A DNA stretch of 64,000 bases. Origin: Chthonobacter rhizosphaerae (GTDB lineage: Bacteria > Pseudomonadota > Alphaproteobacteria > Rhizobiales > Pleomorphomonadaceae). The position numbers and the translations under genes were made by a program. Of this stretch, positions 31,182 to 40,171 are shown piece by piece. The stretch lies in contig NZ_JACDIS010000002.1 in assembly GCF_013839525.1 (NCBI RefSeq), forward strand, positions 124,001 to 188,000, read 5' to 3'. Position 1 is the first letter of the stretch; every line of letters begins with the position of its first letter. The notes beneath the pieces were generated by a model. It made no database searches. It had not been told where the DNA came from and worked only from the letters and a program-made list of their open reading frames with translations.

Positions 31182-31197
31182 TGTCATCTATGGCACA
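31182..31197 (+). promoter_or_regulatory. CRP/FNR-like dyad upstream of the sctW operon
   Basis: TGTCA-TCTATG-GCACA, preceded by C, ends 83 nt before the sctW ATG at 31281 and starts 16 nt after the secretin stop. It would drive the sctW-to-sctU operon of 15 genes separately from the secretin. Confidence 0.6.
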
Positions 31198-31280
31198 GCG
31201 CCCGGCGGAGCCTCGGACTAGCCTCGCTTGGTCAGGTCGATCAGAACGGCCCGGCTCGCACCCCGCGAAAGAGTTCCGCC

Positions 31281-32468
31281 ATGCCGATCGGTTCGCCGAC
31301 CGAAATGATCCGACAGACCGTCGCCACCCACTCGGTGATCTCGCCGGTGGGGGTCGAAATCATGAGCGCGTTGCAAGGCACCTATCGCGGCGAAACCGTC
31401 AGGACCTCCGACGAGTCTTCGAAGGCGAGCGAAATGGCCGAGGAGATCGGCAACGCCCTGACCACGAACCGGCCGGCGGCCCTGAAGGACCGGATCGCCA
31501 AATCCGGGCAGGCGACGAACCTGGAGGCGCTGACCCGCATCAGGGACTACCTGGACAAGCTGCCCGACATGCCGCGCGGCGCCAAGCTGCAGCAGCTTGC
31601 CGACACGATGCGGACGTTTCAGGAAAGGCTGGGGGAGGGCGGTGGTGGCGGCGGCGTGACCGTCGACGACATCCTGGCGGCCCTCGGCGACTACGATGGC
31701 GACGTGACGCACCAGTTCGCGGCTTTGGAGGGACTGCGCGAGCACTTCGCCACCAGCGGTGCCCTGTCCGGTCTCCTCGACGAGGCCCGCGTGCTGTTCG
31801 AGCGCGCGGACACCCGCCGCGACGTGCGGGCCGGGTCCGCCATGGCGCAGCCGGCGAACGCGCTCGCGCCCACCCTGGAGACGAGCCCGGCGGCGCTTCG
31901 CGACAGCTACCGGGCCATGCTGCGGCAAAACCCGAACCTCGGTCAGGTCTTCGCCGAACTGTCCAGGTACGATCTGTCCAAGAGCTTCATCGAGACCGTG
32001 AACGGCTTCATGGAGGCCGCCGGCCTCGATCTCGCCACCGCGCATCCGTCCGTTGACGCGCGTCAGCTCGGTGGGCTTGTCACCGAACTCGGCAAGCTGA
32101 AGCAGATCCGGACGGTGTTCGACACCGCGCGCGACACCATCCGCCTCGTGGAACGCCTGATGCAGCCTTCCGAGCGAGGGCTCTTGTCGGCATCCGATCT
32201 CACCGGCGGTCTTCTCGACTATGCGGCGCGCCAGACCGTCGGCCCCGCAGACGCCCAGCGGCTGCTCGGCAAGGCGTCCACCGCCTCGCCGGCGGCGCAG
32301 ATCGCGCTCGGCAATGCGGTGCGCGGCATGCACGGCCAGTTGCCGGATTCGGTGGTGCCCTCCACGGCTGCGCGGCTTCGCCAGCTCGAGGTGATCGACC
32401 TGATGCTGGACGGGCTCGTCGCCGCGGAGGAGGCCTCCTTTGCGGCAAACGGGGAGGTGGCGTCCTGA
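31281..32468 (+). CDS. sctW: T3SS gatekeeper SctW (YopN-TyeA/MxiC-like)
   Basis: A protein of 395 residues, all helical, no signal. The HrpJ/YopN domain covers about 50-290 (ATNLEALTRIRDYLDKLP, YRAMLRQNPNLGQVFAELSR) and the C-terminal part (residues about 300-390, EVIDLMLDGLVAAEEASF) corresponds to TyeA fused in one chain, as in MxiC and SepL. It controls the switch from translocator to effector export and plugs export before host contact. The stop overlaps the ATG of the next chaperone gene. It is the first gene of the long operon, under a CRP-like dyad. Confidence 0.87.
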   Translation: MPIGSPTEMIRQTVATHSVISPVGVEIMSALQGTYRGETVRTSDESSKASEMAEEIGNALTTNRPAALKDRIAKSGQATNLEALTRIRDYLDKLPDMPRGAKLQQLADTMRTFQERLGEGGGGGGVTVDDILAALGDYDGDVTHQFAALEGLREHFATSGALSGLLDEARVLFERADTRRDVRAGSAMAQPANALAPTLETSPAALRDSYRAMLRQNPNLGQVFAELSRYDLSKSFIETVNGFMEAAGLDLATAHPSVDARQLGGLVTELGKLKQIRTVFDTARDTIRLVERLMQPSERGLLSASDLTGGLLDYAARQTVGPADAQRLLGKASTASPAAQIALGNAVRGMHGQLPDSVVPSTAARLRQLEVIDLMLDGLVAAEEASFAANGEVAS

Positions 32469-32848
32469 TGGCCCGGTCCTTCTCGCCCCAGGCGGTGTCC
32501 ACCCTCTCCACCTTTGCGGCGCAGCTGGGGCTCGACCTGCGGCTCGCCGCCGACGGCAGTGCGAGCTTCGCGTTCGAGCGGTCCGGACTGGTGACGTTCA
32601 CGCCGGCCGTGGACGAGCGGGTGGTGATGAGCCTCGCGGCGCTACCAGGTCGAGCGGGCCAGGCGGCGGACGAGGCGCTGCTCGCCTCGGCCGGCCCCGA
32701 CCTGGAGCTCGATCGCTTCGTGCATGCCGGACTCGACCGGGAGGGCCGCCATTATCAGGCGGTTTCGTTCGAGCCGGACGATTTCGACGCCCAGGCCATC
32801 AATCGCTGCCTGGATCGCCTCATCGATTTGCGACGGCGTCTCGAGTGA
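32468..32848 (+). CDS. CesT-family chaperone, probable SctW partner
   Basis: A protein of 126 residues with a class I chaperone pattern: helix STLSTFAAQLGLDL, strands GSASFAFERSGLVTFTPAV, and a last helix QAINRCLDRLIDLRRRLE. Its ATG overlaps the sctW stop (ATGA). In Ysc systems the gatekeeper YopN needs the heterodimer SycN/YscB, and this single gene next to sctW is likely the equivalent, acting alone or as a homodimer. A second subunit is not seen nearby. Confidence 0.75.
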   Translation: MARSFSPQAVSTLSTFAAQLGLDLRLAADGSASFAFERSGLVTFTPAVDERVVMSLAALPGRAGQAADEALLASAGPDLELDRFVHAGLDREGRHYQAVSFEPDDFDAQAINRCLDRLIDLRRRLE

Positions 32849-32882
32849 CCCCGAAGCGCCGAACACGGAAGGATTGCGCCCG

Positions 32883-33320
32883 ATGAAGACCCTCGATCTC
32901 GCCGCCCTCGTCGAGGCGGCGCCTGCCGGCATGGGCGGCGGTGTGGACCGGATCGCCGCGGGCGACCGGGTGGAGCGCTTCGAACTGGCCATGCAGCAGG
33001 TCGCCGCCGCCGATGGCGGTCTCGCGCCGCCGCCGCCGGCGGTCGTCACGCCCCCGTCGTCCGTCGCGGTCGCCGACGGCGCGCCCGACCCGATCCGCGA
33101 CTCCGGCGACCTGATCCTGGACGGGCTCAGCCGCCTGCGCGGCGTGTTCGACCGGGGCAACGACCGGCTCGCCGAACTGAGCGGCTCGCCGGTGACGGAC
33201 ATCCAGACGCTCTACGACATGCAGGTCGAGATGACCAACTTCACCCTCCTGGTGGATGTGACGTCCAAGCTCACGGGCAAATCCACCCAGGCGTTCGACA
33301 CGCTCATGAAGGGGCAGTGA
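32883..33320 (+). CDS. sctI: T3SS inner rod protein SctI
   Basis: A protein of 145 residues. The N-terminal half is Pro/Ala-rich and disordered. The C-terminal half is a helical hairpin typical of YscI/HrpB/PrgJ (IQTLYDMQVEMTNFTLLVDV, ending LTGKSTQAFDTLMKGQ). It is 7 nt upstream of sctJ, as yscI precedes yscJ. SctI forms the rod-like adapter between export gate and needle and takes part in substrate switching. Confidence 0.87.
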   Translation: MKTLDLAALVEAAPAGMGGGVDRIAAGDRVERFELAMQQVAAADGGLAPPPPAVVTPPSSVAVADGAPDPIRDSGDLILDGLSRLRGVFDRGNDRLAELSGSPVTDIQTLYDMQVEMTNFTLLVDVTSKLTGKSTQAFDTLMKGQ

Positions 33321-33327
33321 CGGGCCG

Positions 33328-34197
33328 ATGCGCGCGGGCTTCAGGGCATCACCCGGACCGAGCACCGTCCCGACGCGGCTGCCTTTCGCCAGGGCCGCCG
33401 CGGCACCCTTGAAGGCCGTGGCGGCCGTCGTCTTCGCGCTTGCGCTCGCGGGCTGTCAGGTGGAACTGCACACCAAACTGACGGAGAACGACGCCAACCA
33501 GATCCTGGCGGTCCTGATGTCGAACGGCGTCGACGCCGCCAAGGTTGCGAGCGGCGAGGATGGCTTCACGATCACGGTGCCGAAGGACGACACTCTTCGG
33601 GCGATCGCCCTCCTGCAGGACGTCGGCCTGCCGCGCGAGACCATGGTGTCCATCGGCAAGGTCTTCGAGAAGTCGGGGATCATGTCGTCCCCCTTCGAGG
33701 AGCGGGTTCGCTACATCTACGCGCTCGGGGAGGAGGTGGCCCACACGCTCCAGCAGATCGACGGCGTGGTGACCGCGCGGGTGCACATCGTGCTGCCCGA
33801 GGCGCCCCAGCTCGGCCAACCGGTGCGGCCGTCCTCGGCGGCCGTCTTCGTGAAGCACCACCCGAGCGTCGACCTGGACTTCTTCGTGCCGCAGATCCGC
33901 CGGCTGGTGTCGAGCTCCATCGAGGGACTGAGCTACGAGGCGGTGACGGTCGTGCTGACCGCATCGGCGACGCTCCGGCCCGTCAATGGCCAGTCGGAGA
34001 CGGTGCTGACCGAAGCGCTGCCGGGCGTGCTCGTGCGGGCCGAGGACGCCGGACGCCTGCGGGTGTACGCCGCGAGCGCGGGCGCCGCCCTCCTGCTCCT
34101 GCTGGTAGCCGGCGCGGCGGGCGCCGTGCGCCTCCTCAGGAACCAACCGCGCAAGCCTGTCGGCGCCGGCGAGGCCGCCCCGACGGTGGAGCCCTGA
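33328..34197 (+). CDS. sctJ: T3SS inner ring lipoprotein SctJ
   Basis: A protein of 289 residues with a lipoprotein signal (ALALAGCQVE, with a rather long n-region), two ring-building domains (ELHTKLTENDANQILAVLMS; YIYALGEEVAHTLQQIDGVV, ARVHIVLPEAP) and a C-terminal membrane helix (about 250-270, AASAGAALLLLLVAGAAGAV). This is the YscJ/HrcJ plan. It forms the inner-membrane ring with SctD. It is followed after 2 nt by sctK. Confidence 0.95.
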   Translation: MRAGFRASPGPSTVPTRLPFARAAAAPLKAVAAVVFALALAGCQVELHTKLTENDANQILAVLMSNGVDAAKVASGEDGFTITVPKDDTLRAIALLQDVGLPRETMVSIGKVFEKSGIMSSPFEERVRYIYALGEEVAHTLQQIDGVVTARVHIVLPEAPQLGQPVRPSSAAVFVKHHPSVDLDFFVPQIRRLVSSSIEGLSYEAVTVVLTASATLRPVNGQSETVLTEALPGVLVRAEDAGRLRVYAASAGAALLLLLVAGAAGAVRLLRNQPRKPVGAGEAAPTVEP

Positions 34198-34199
34198 TC

Positions 34200-34940
34200 A
34201 TGACGAGCGCCCCGGCCCGCACCGACGGTGACCTGCCGCAGTCGCGCGAAAGCCGCGCCGGCGATCTGCAGAAGCTCGCCCGGCTGGCCGCGTGCCTCGC
34301 CGATCCGTTGACCTTCCTGGCGCCGGATCGGGTGACGCTCGGGCCGCTCGACGCCGCGGACCTCGGCGCAATCGGCCGTGATCCGGCCTTCCGCGGGCCG
34401 CTGTCGAAGGCGCTCGCGCGTGCCGCCGGTCTGGATGAGGTGCCGCTCGGGCCCTTGCTTCTCGCCCGCTTCGGCGAATTGCCGGGGGAACGGCTGGCGT
34501 TCGCCTTTGTCACCGCCCGGCCCGCCGATCTGGACGCGGCGGCGCGTCTTCTGGCCGCCGCCGTGCTGCACCGGCGCGTGCTCGCGATGGTCCTGAAGGC
34601 GGACCGGCTCGCCGTCGCCGCGGCGCTCGGGCCGGACGCCTTCACCGTGGCGGTCCGCGAGGCGCCGCTTCTCTATGCGCCGCTGGCTGCGCTCGACAGA
34701 GGTCCGTCGCCGGGCGGGGCCGATGGTCTCGCGCCGGCGGTCGTCGGTCTCGCCGCCGCTGCCCGTGTCGTCGCGGCCGCGGCGCCGGACCTGACCGCCC
34801 TGTTCCGCCTGCGCTTGCCGGAGGCGGCCGTGTCCGGCGCGGCCGGGCAGGCGGTCGGCGACGCCGAACCTCTTCATGTGGAGCTTGCCGCCAAGCTGAT
34901 GGCCCGGAGGATGCCGTCATGGCAGGCTATTTTCGCGTGA
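34200..34940 (+). CDS. sctK: T3SS sorting-platform protein SctK
   Basis: A protein of 246 residues, Ala/Leu-rich, helical, no signal. Between sctJ and sctL in the canonical J-K-L-N order. Its 3' end overlaps the start of sctL by 22 nt, as in many sctK-sctL pairs. The sequence of SctK proteins is poorly conserved, so the call rests on position, size (YscK 209) and helical character (LGPLLLARFGELPGERLAFA). It would link the ATPase complex SctL/SctN/SctQ to SctD. Confidence 0.72.
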   Translation: MTSAPARTDGDLPQSRESRAGDLQKLARLAACLADPLTFLAPDRVTLGPLDAADLGAIGRDPAFRGPLSKALARAAGLDEVPLGPLLLARFGELPGERLAFAFVTARPADLDAAARLLAAAVLHRRVLAMVLKADRLAVAAALGPDAFTVAVREAPLLYAPLAALDRGPSPGGADGLAPAVVGLAAAARVVAAAAPDLTALFRLRLPEAAVSGAAGQAVGDAEPLHVELAAKLMARRMPSWQAIFA

Positions 34941-35566
34941 GCCACCTGGGCTTCAGCCTCCCTGCCGGATCCGCCGTCCTGAAGGCCGCGGAGGTCGAGG
35001 CGGTCGAAGCGGCCGACACCATCCTGGCGACCGCGGAAGCGCGGGCCGCGGCCATCGTCGCCGAGGCGGAGGCCGCTTTCGCCCGAGAAGTGGAGCGCGG
35101 CTACCGGAAAGGCCTCGCTGACGCGGATGTGGCGGCGGTGGACCGGCTGATAGCCGAGAGCGCGGCCTTGAACCAGACCCTCAGAGCCGTCGAGCACGAT
35201 CTCGCCCGTGTGGTGGTCGCCTGCGTGCGCAGTCTGGTGGAGGACTTCGACGACGCCGCCAAGGCCGAGGCGCTGCTCCGGTCGGCGCTGAAGCAGCTTC
35301 GGCGCGAGAAGCGGGTGCAGCTGCGCGTATCGCCGCGGCAGGTGGCGCACCTGCGAGCCGCGCTGGAGAGGATCCAGCCGGAGTTTCCCGAGATCGAGTT
35401 GGTGGACGTGGTGGAGGACCACGCCCTCGTCGCGCCGCGCCTCATCGTGGAGGCGCCCGTCGGCCGCGTGGACGCCGACATCGGCGACCGGCTGGACGAA
35501 CTGGAACGCCTGATCCTCAACCGCTTTCGTGCCGAGCCGGCGGTGAGACCGGAGGGGGCGCCATGA
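34919..35566 (+). CDS. sctL: T3SS ATPase stator SctL
   Basis: A protein of 215 residues with the HrpE/YscL/FliH pattern: an N-terminal Ala/Glu-rich coiled coil ([20 protein letters not shown]), then the globular part ([40 protein letters not shown]). It binds SctN and SctQ on the cytoplasmic side and controls ATPase activity. It overlaps both neighbours (22 nt with sctK, ATGA with sctN). Confidence 0.92.
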   Translation: MAGYFRVSHLGFSLPAGSAVLKAAEVEAVEAADTILATAEARAAAIVAEAEAAFAREVERGYRKGLADADVAAVDRLIAESAALNQTLRAVEHDLARVVVACVRSLVEDFDDAAKAEALLRSALKQLRREKRVQLRVSPRQVAHLRAALERIQPEFPEIELVDVVEDHALVAPRLIVEAPVGRVDADIGDRLDELERLILNRFRAEPAVRPEGAP

Positions 35567-36948
35567 CCCGCCCGGCCGGAACGTCGACGCTGGAGACCGT
35601 CATCCGAGAGCGGATCGCCCGGATCGAGGGGCGTGTGCCCCGCTTCGGCTCCACCGTCATGGACCACATCGGCGGCTTCGAGCCCTACCGGCTCACCGGT
35701 CGGGTGCGGAAGGTGGTCGGCACCATCATCCACGCGGCCGTTCCGGAGGTGCAGGTGGGCGAGATCGTGGAGCTCTACACGCGCTCGTCAGGCGCGCGCC
35801 TTTTGGCCGAATGCGTCGGCTTTCTCGACGAGGAGGCGCTGCTTTCCCCGATCGGCGAGACCCAGGGCGTCTCGCCGCGCACGGAAGTCCGGCGCACCGG
35901 GCGGGTCCAGATGGTGCCGGTGGGATCGGGCCTGAAGGGGCGCGTGCTCGACGGCCTCGGCCAGTTCGTGGACGGCAAGGCGGCGCCCTTCGAGCCGGAG
36001 GGCTTCTATCCGATCTACAAGGACCCGCCGGACCCGATGACCCGGCGCGTGATCGACACGCCCCTGCCGCTCGGCGTGCGGGCGCTCGACGGCCTCCTCA
36101 CCTGCGGGGAGGGACAGCGCATGGGCATCTTCGCGGCCGCGGGCGGCGGCAAGTCCACGCTCCTGTCGATGCTGGTGAAGGGAGCCGCCGTGGACGTGAC
36201 GGTGCTCGCGCTGATCGGCGAGCGCGGCCGCGAGGTCCGCGAGTTCATCGAGCACGACCTCGGCCCGGAGGGTATGGCGAAGTCGGTGATCGTGGTGGCG
36301 ACATCCGACAAGAGCTCCATGGAGCGCGCCAAGGCGGCCTTCGTGGCGACCGCCATCGCCGAATACTTCCGCGACCAGGGCCAGAAGGTTCTGTTCCTGA
36401 TGGACTCGGTCACTCGCTTCGCCCGCGCCCAGCGCGAGATCGGTCTCGCGGCCGGCGAGCCGCCGACGCGGCGCGGCTTTCCCCCTTCGGTGTTCGCCAC
36501 CTTGCCGAAGCTGATGGAGCGCGTCGGCATGAACGACAAGGGCTCGATCACGGCCCTCTACACGGTGCTGGTCGAAGGCGACGACATGAACGAGCCGGTC
36601 GCCGACGAGACCCGGTCCATTCTCGACGGCCACATCGTGTTGTCGCGCAAGCTCGCGGCGGCGAACCACTATCCGGCCATCGACGTGCTCGTCTCCAAGA
36701 GCCGCGTGATGGATGCGGTGACATCCCGCGAGCACGTGCAGATGGCCCGGCGCATCAACCGCTGGCTCGCCACCTATGCCGACGTGGAGCTCCTGGTGAA
36801 GGTGGGCGAGTACAAGAAGGGCAGCGACCCCGACGCGGACCTGGCGATCGCCAAGTACAAGCCGATCAACGACTTCCTGCAGCAGGCGACCGACGAGTTC
36901 GACGGTTTCGACATGATGCTCGCCAAGCTTGGAGCGCTTGCCCGATGA
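35563..36948 (+). CDS. sctN: T3SS ATPase SctN
   Basis: A protein of 461 residues. Walker A is AAAGGGKST (191-199), Walker [21 protein letters not shown], and the arginine-finger region [20 protein letters not shown]. It shows the F1-beta-like architecture of YscN/HrcN/FliI. It forms a hexamer beneath the export gate that unfolds and releases substrates from chaperones. Start and stop overlap sctL and sctO (ATGA at both ends). Confidence 0.97.
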   Translation: MTRPAGTSTLETVIRERIARIEGRVPRFGSTVMDHIGGFEPYRLTGRVRKVVGTIIHAAVPEVQVGEIVELYTRSSGARLLAECVGFLDEEALLSPIGETQGVSPRTEVRRTGRVQMVPVGSGLKGRVLDGLGQFVDGKAAPFEPEGFYPIYKDPPDPMTRRVIDTPLPLGVRALDGLLTCGEGQRMGIFAAAGGGKSTLLSMLVKGAAVDVTVLALIGERGREVREFIEHDLGPEGMAKSVIVVATSDKSSMERAKAAFVATAIAEYFRDQGQKVLFLMDSVTRFARAQREIGLAAGEPPTRRGFPPSVFATLPKLMERVGMNDKGSITALYTVLVEGDDMNEPVADETRSILDGHIVLSRKLAAANHYPAIDVLVSKSRVMDAVTSREHVQMARRINRWLATYADVELLVKVGEYKKGSDPDADLAIAKYKPINDFLQQATDEFDGFDMMLAKLGALAR

Positions 36949-37424
36949 TCGGCCAGATCAGGACGCTCCTGCGCGTGAAGACCCTCAAGGAGGAGCAGGC
37001 GTTCCGGGCCGTGCGCCGCAAGCGCGCCGAACTGGCGCAAGCGGAGGCCGCCGTCGCCGAAGCGGAACGGCGCGTGCGCGAGAGCGCGGCTGCGCTGCCC
37101 GCCCGGGAGACCGCTGTGTACGCGCCGATCCTCGGCAGCGTGGTCCCGCAGGGGGCTCTGCAGGACGCCCGCGACGCCGTCGTGGCGCTCAGACAGGCTC
37201 ACCTTTCGCTCGTGGACGGGGTGGACGCCAGCAGGGCCGCGGCCCGCCGCATCGCGGAGGAACTGGAGGCGGCGCGAAATCGGCACCGCGAGATCCAGAA
37301 GCAGCGCGACAAGTACGTGATCCTCTCCGACTCCCTCGCCGGCGAGGCCGCCGCCACGGCGGCCTACGGCGAGGAGGTGGAGATCGAGGACCTGGTCTCC
37401 GCCCGCCGCAGGAGGATCGCATGA
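36945..37424 (+). CDS. sctO: T3SS stalk protein SctO
   Basis: A protein of 159 residues, almost wholly coiled coil ([20 protein letters not shown] near the N-terminus, [20 protein letters not shown] near the C-terminus), the YscO/FliJ antiparallel hairpin. It begins by overlapping the sctN stop and ends by overlapping the sctP start. SctO connects the ATPase to SctV and activates export. Length is close to YscO (154). Confidence 0.88.
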   Translation: MIGQIRTLLRVKTLKEEQAFRAVRRKRAELAQAEAAVAEAERRVRESAAALPARETAVYAPILGSVVPQGALQDARDAVVALRQAHLSLVDGVDASRAAARRIAEELEAARNRHREIQKQRDKYVILSDSLAGEAAATAAYGEEVEIEDLVSARRRRIA

Positions 37425-38092
37425 ACGAGGTGCGTCGCAGCGGCGCCGACGGAGCCGGGCGGTCCGGCGATCCCGCTGCCGACATGGACTTCCGCGACCG
37501 CACGGGACGCGGGCCGGGCGGCAAGGACATGCAGGCGCGCCGCGAACCGGCGGCCGGCGACGCGGCGCCGGGCTCCGCCGATCGGCTCCTCTCGGAACGG
37601 TCGATGGTGTTCGCCCGCGCCCTTCAACGGGAACACGACGACGGCGAGCGCCGCGACGACCGTCCGCCGGAGCCGTTGGTGGTGATCGAACGCCCGCCGG
37701 GTCCCTTCGGTCTGTTCGCCTCTCCGGTGACGGAACCAGCCCGGACTGCGGCGGGCGACACGACCGTCGCAGAACGGGCCTTCGCGCTGATCGAGAACGC
37801 GTTGGCGGCGGAGGGGCGGCTCGCCGCGTCCGCCCCCGTCCGCATCGCCATTCCGCTTCCCGCCGAAGGCCTCACCGGGATCCTTCTGACGCTCACGCCC
37901 GACGGTGTCGACGTGGTGCTGGAGCGCGAACCGGGAGACCTGCCGTCCGGGCTGGTGGAAGCGGCCCGGGAACTCGCCGGCCGGCTGCAGGCGCGCCTTG
38001 GCAGGCGGCAGGTTCGGATCTTCGACGCGGTCGCGGCCGGCGAGGGGCCTCGCCCCACGCCGCGCCGGCCGGACGGGGAGCTTGAAACGTGA
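37421..38092 (+). CDS. sctP: T3SS needle-length regulator SctP (short form)
   Basis: A protein of 223 residues. The N-terminal 90 residues are Arg/Asp-rich and disordered; the C-terminal part (about 120-205, APVRIAIPLPAEGLTGILLT, DGVDVVLEREPG, LAGRLQARLGRRQVRIFDAV) is the conserved domain at the position of the T3S4 substrate-switching domain. It is much shorter than YscP (about 450-515), resembling HrpP-like forms. Position between sctO and sctQ supports the call. It would set needle length and trigger specificity switching through SctU. Confidence 0.78.
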   Translation: MNEVRRSGADGAGRSGDPAADMDFRDRTGRGPGGKDMQARREPAAGDAAPGSADRLLSERSMVFARALQREHDDGERRDDRPPEPLVVIERPPGPFGLFASPVTEPARTAAGDTTVAERAFALIENALAAEGRLAASAPVRIAIPLPAEGLTGILLTLTPDGVDVVLEREPGDLPSGLVEAARELAGRLQARLGRRQVRIFDAVAAGEGPRPTPRRPDGELET

Positions 38093-39138
38093 GCCTCGCG
38101 CCGGCTTTTCCCCGGCTCGACGGGACGATCACGGCCGCGCGCGCCTGGAACGCGGCGCTGACCCATGCGGGCGAGCCGATCCCACTCCGGGGTGGCGCCA
38201 CCCTCCGGTTCGTGCTCGCGCCGCCGCCACCGGACGGCGCCGGAGCGGTCCGGGTCGCCACGGCGGCGGGCATTCCGGTCGCGGTGGTCCCGCGCGCTTT
38301 CCCGTTCCGGAGCCTCTTCGGCGTGGATCTCGAGGTCGACAATTTCATCGGGCTGCCGGAGCCGTTGCGGCACGCCCTCCTGGAGGGGATCGTGGCCCGC
38401 CTCGCCGCCCTTGCGCCTCCGGAGATGCTGATTTCCGGGCCGGTCGGTCCCGTCGCGACAGTGGGCGGTCTGGCCGCCGCCGGCGTCTCCATGACGGACT
38501 GGATCGAATGCAGCGTGGACGGGCTGGCGGACGAGCCCGCCGTCGTGCTCGTCGGCGGCCGCTTCATGGCGCTCTCCGAGGCTCTGCTCACCCATGGACT
38601 CGCCCCTCGGGCGGTATCGAACGGCCTCGCCCGCGCGGTTGCGGTGCCGGTGACGGTGACGCTCGGAGGCGTCGACCTGCCGCTGTCGGCGGTGCGCGAT
38701 CTCGCGGTCGGAGACGTCGTCCTCCTCGACGCCAGGGTGGTCGCGGCGCCGCTCGCCCTCCGCGCAGCCGGGCGTGTGCTTCGGCTCGCCCCGGCGGCCG
38801 GCGGAATGGCGGTGGCGGCGGTCGAGATCATCCGGCGCACCGGGACGGGCGCCTTTTCGGGAGGGACGGCGGTGGACGACGCGGAGCGGGGCAGAGTTGC
38901 GGCAGGCTCCCTGGAGAGTCTCACGGTCATCGTCGACGTGGATGTCGGGTCCGTCGAGGTGTCGCTTGCGGATCTGGAGAGCTGGCGGGTCGGCGCCCTG
39001 GTGCCGCTGCCGCTGCCGGTGGTCGAGAGCGGCCTGCCCGTGACGCTCAGCGTCAACGGGCTCCAGGTGGCCGCCGGCGATCTGGTGCGGATCGACGACC
39101 GGCTGGCGGTGCGGCTATCGCGCCTCGCGGGGGGCTGA
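38089..39138 (+). CDS. sctQ: T3SS C-ring / sorting platform protein SctQ
   Basis: A protein of 349 residues from GTG 38089. The C-terminal SpoA/SPOA2 domain (about 272-346, SLTVIVDVDVGSVEVSLADL, LSVNGLQVAAGDLVRIDDRL) and a weaker first SpoA-like domain (about 180-250, VTVTLGGVDLPLSAVRDLAV) are seen. It forms the pods of the cytoplasmic sorting platform with SctK, SctL and SctN. Whether a short internal product (SctQ-C) is made from an internal start cannot be decided; a GTG near 38923-38940 would be a candidate region. Confidence 0.9.
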   Translation: MSLAPAFPRLDGTITAARAWNAALTHAGEPIPLRGGATLRFVLAPPPPDGAGAVRVATAAGIPVAVVPRAFPFRSLFGVDLEVDNFIGLPEPLRHALLEGIVARLAALAPPEMLISGPVGPVATVGGLAAAGVSMTDWIECSVDGLADEPAVVLVGGRFMALSEALLTHGLAPRAVSNGLARAVAVPVTVTLGGVDLPLSAVRDLAVGDVVLLDARVVAAPLALRAAGRVLRLAPAAGGMAVAAVEIIRRTGTGAFSGGTAVDDAERGRVAAGSLESLTVIVDVDVGSVEVSLADLESWRVGALVPLPLPVVESGLPVTLSVNGLQVAAGDLVRIDDRLAVRLSRLAGG

Positions 39139-39218
39139 CCGATGGGCGTGCCGATCCACAGGACGATGCGCGGCCAGAGGCCGGACAGCGGCGGCGCAAC
39201 CGCGACGGGGAGGGCCGC

Positions 39219-39866
39219 GTGACCGACCCGTTCAACCTGATCCTCGTCTTCGGCGCGGCTGCCCTCTTCCCGTTCCTGGCCGTGGTGGCGACCTCGTTCA
39301 TCAAGATCTCGGTCGTGCTCCTCCTGGTGCGCAATGCGCTCGGCGTCCAGCAGGTGCCGCCCAACATGGCGCTGAACGCCCTGGCGCTGATCCTGTCGGC
39401 CTACATCATGGCGCCGGTGGTGGTGCAGACGGTCGACATCCTGACCGCCACGCCGCACACGCTGAACACCGTGGAGGGGCTTCGCGCCGCCTACGAGGCC
39501 GGGAGCGGGCCGCTGATCCGCTTTCTGGATACCCATGCGGCGCCGCGCGAGAAGGCCTTCTTCATCGAGGCGGCGCGCAGCCTTTGGCCTCCGGACCTCG
39601 CCGCCCAGCTGACCATGGACAGCATCGCGGTGGTGTTGCCGGCCTTCACGGTGAGCCAGCTGCGCGAAGCCTTCGAGATCGGCTTCCTCCTCTACCTGCC
39701 GTTCATCGCCATCGACCTCATCGTGTCCAACATCCTGCTCGCCATGGGCATGATGATGGTGAGCCCGCTGACCATCTCGCTGCCGTTCAAGCTGTTCCTG
39801 TTCGTCATGGTGGACGGCTGGTCCCGGCTCATCCTCGGCCTCGTGAAGACCTACGTGCCGGCCTGA
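39219..39866 (+). CDS. sctR: T3SS export gate protein SctR
   Basis: A protein of 215 residues with four membrane helices and family motifs (FLAVVATSFIKISVVLLLVR, NALGVQQVPPNMALNALALI, LPFIAIDLIVSNILLAMGMM). The start is GTG 39219, with GGGGAGGG just upstream. The 80-nt gap after sctQ contains a possible 26-codon frame (39142-39222) that overlaps this start by GTGA and might couple translation. SctR forms the core of the export gate with SctS and SctT. Confidence 0.95.
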   Translation: MTDPFNLILVFGAAALFPFLAVVATSFIKISVVLLLVRNALGVQQVPPNMALNALALILSAYIMAPVVVQTVDILTATPHTLNTVEGLRAAYEAGSGPLIRFLDTHAAPREKAFFIEAARSLWPPDLAAQLTMDSIAVVLPAFTVSQLREAFEIGFLLYLPFIAIDLIVSNILLAMGMMMVSPLTISLPFKLFLFVMVDGWSRLILGLVKTYVPA

Positions 39867-39898
39867 ACGGCCGAGCCGGACCGGCGAAGGAGGGCGAC

Positions 39899-40165
39899 AT
39901 GCAACCGGAAGACGCAATGAGGCTCCTGACCGAGTCGATGATGCTGGTCATGATCCTCTCCATGCCGCCGATCATCGTGGCGTCCGTGGTCGGCATCGTC
40001 GTCAGCCTGCTCCAGGCGCTGACGCAGATCCAGGAACAGACCCTCTCCTTCGCCATCAAGCTGATCGCCGTCGCTGCCACCATCGCCGCCATGGCGAGCT
40101 TTCTCGGGTCGCAGGTGCTGCTCTACACGCTGAAGCTGTTCAACGACTTCCCGACCTTGACGTGA
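39899..40165 (+). CDS. sctS: T3SS export gate protein SctS
   Basis: A protein of 88 residues with two membrane helices (MMLVMILSMPPIIVASVVGI, LIAVAATIAAMASFLGSQVL) and the conserved segment QALTQIQEQTLSF between them, as in YscS/HrcS/FliQ. AGGAGGG lies 5 nt before the ATG at 39899. It follows sctR after 32 nt. Confidence 0.95.
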   Translation: MQPEDAMRLLTESMMLVMILSMPPIIVASVVGIVVSLLQALTQIQEQTLSFAIKLIAVAATIAAMASFLGSQVLLYTLKLFNDFPTLT

Positions 40166-40171
40166 CCGACG

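Noticed and set aside
37893-39917. 674-codon minus-strand frame over sctP-sctR
   Set aside because: Antisense to four overlapping, recognisable T3SS genes; no domain; Arg/Ser/Pro-rich.
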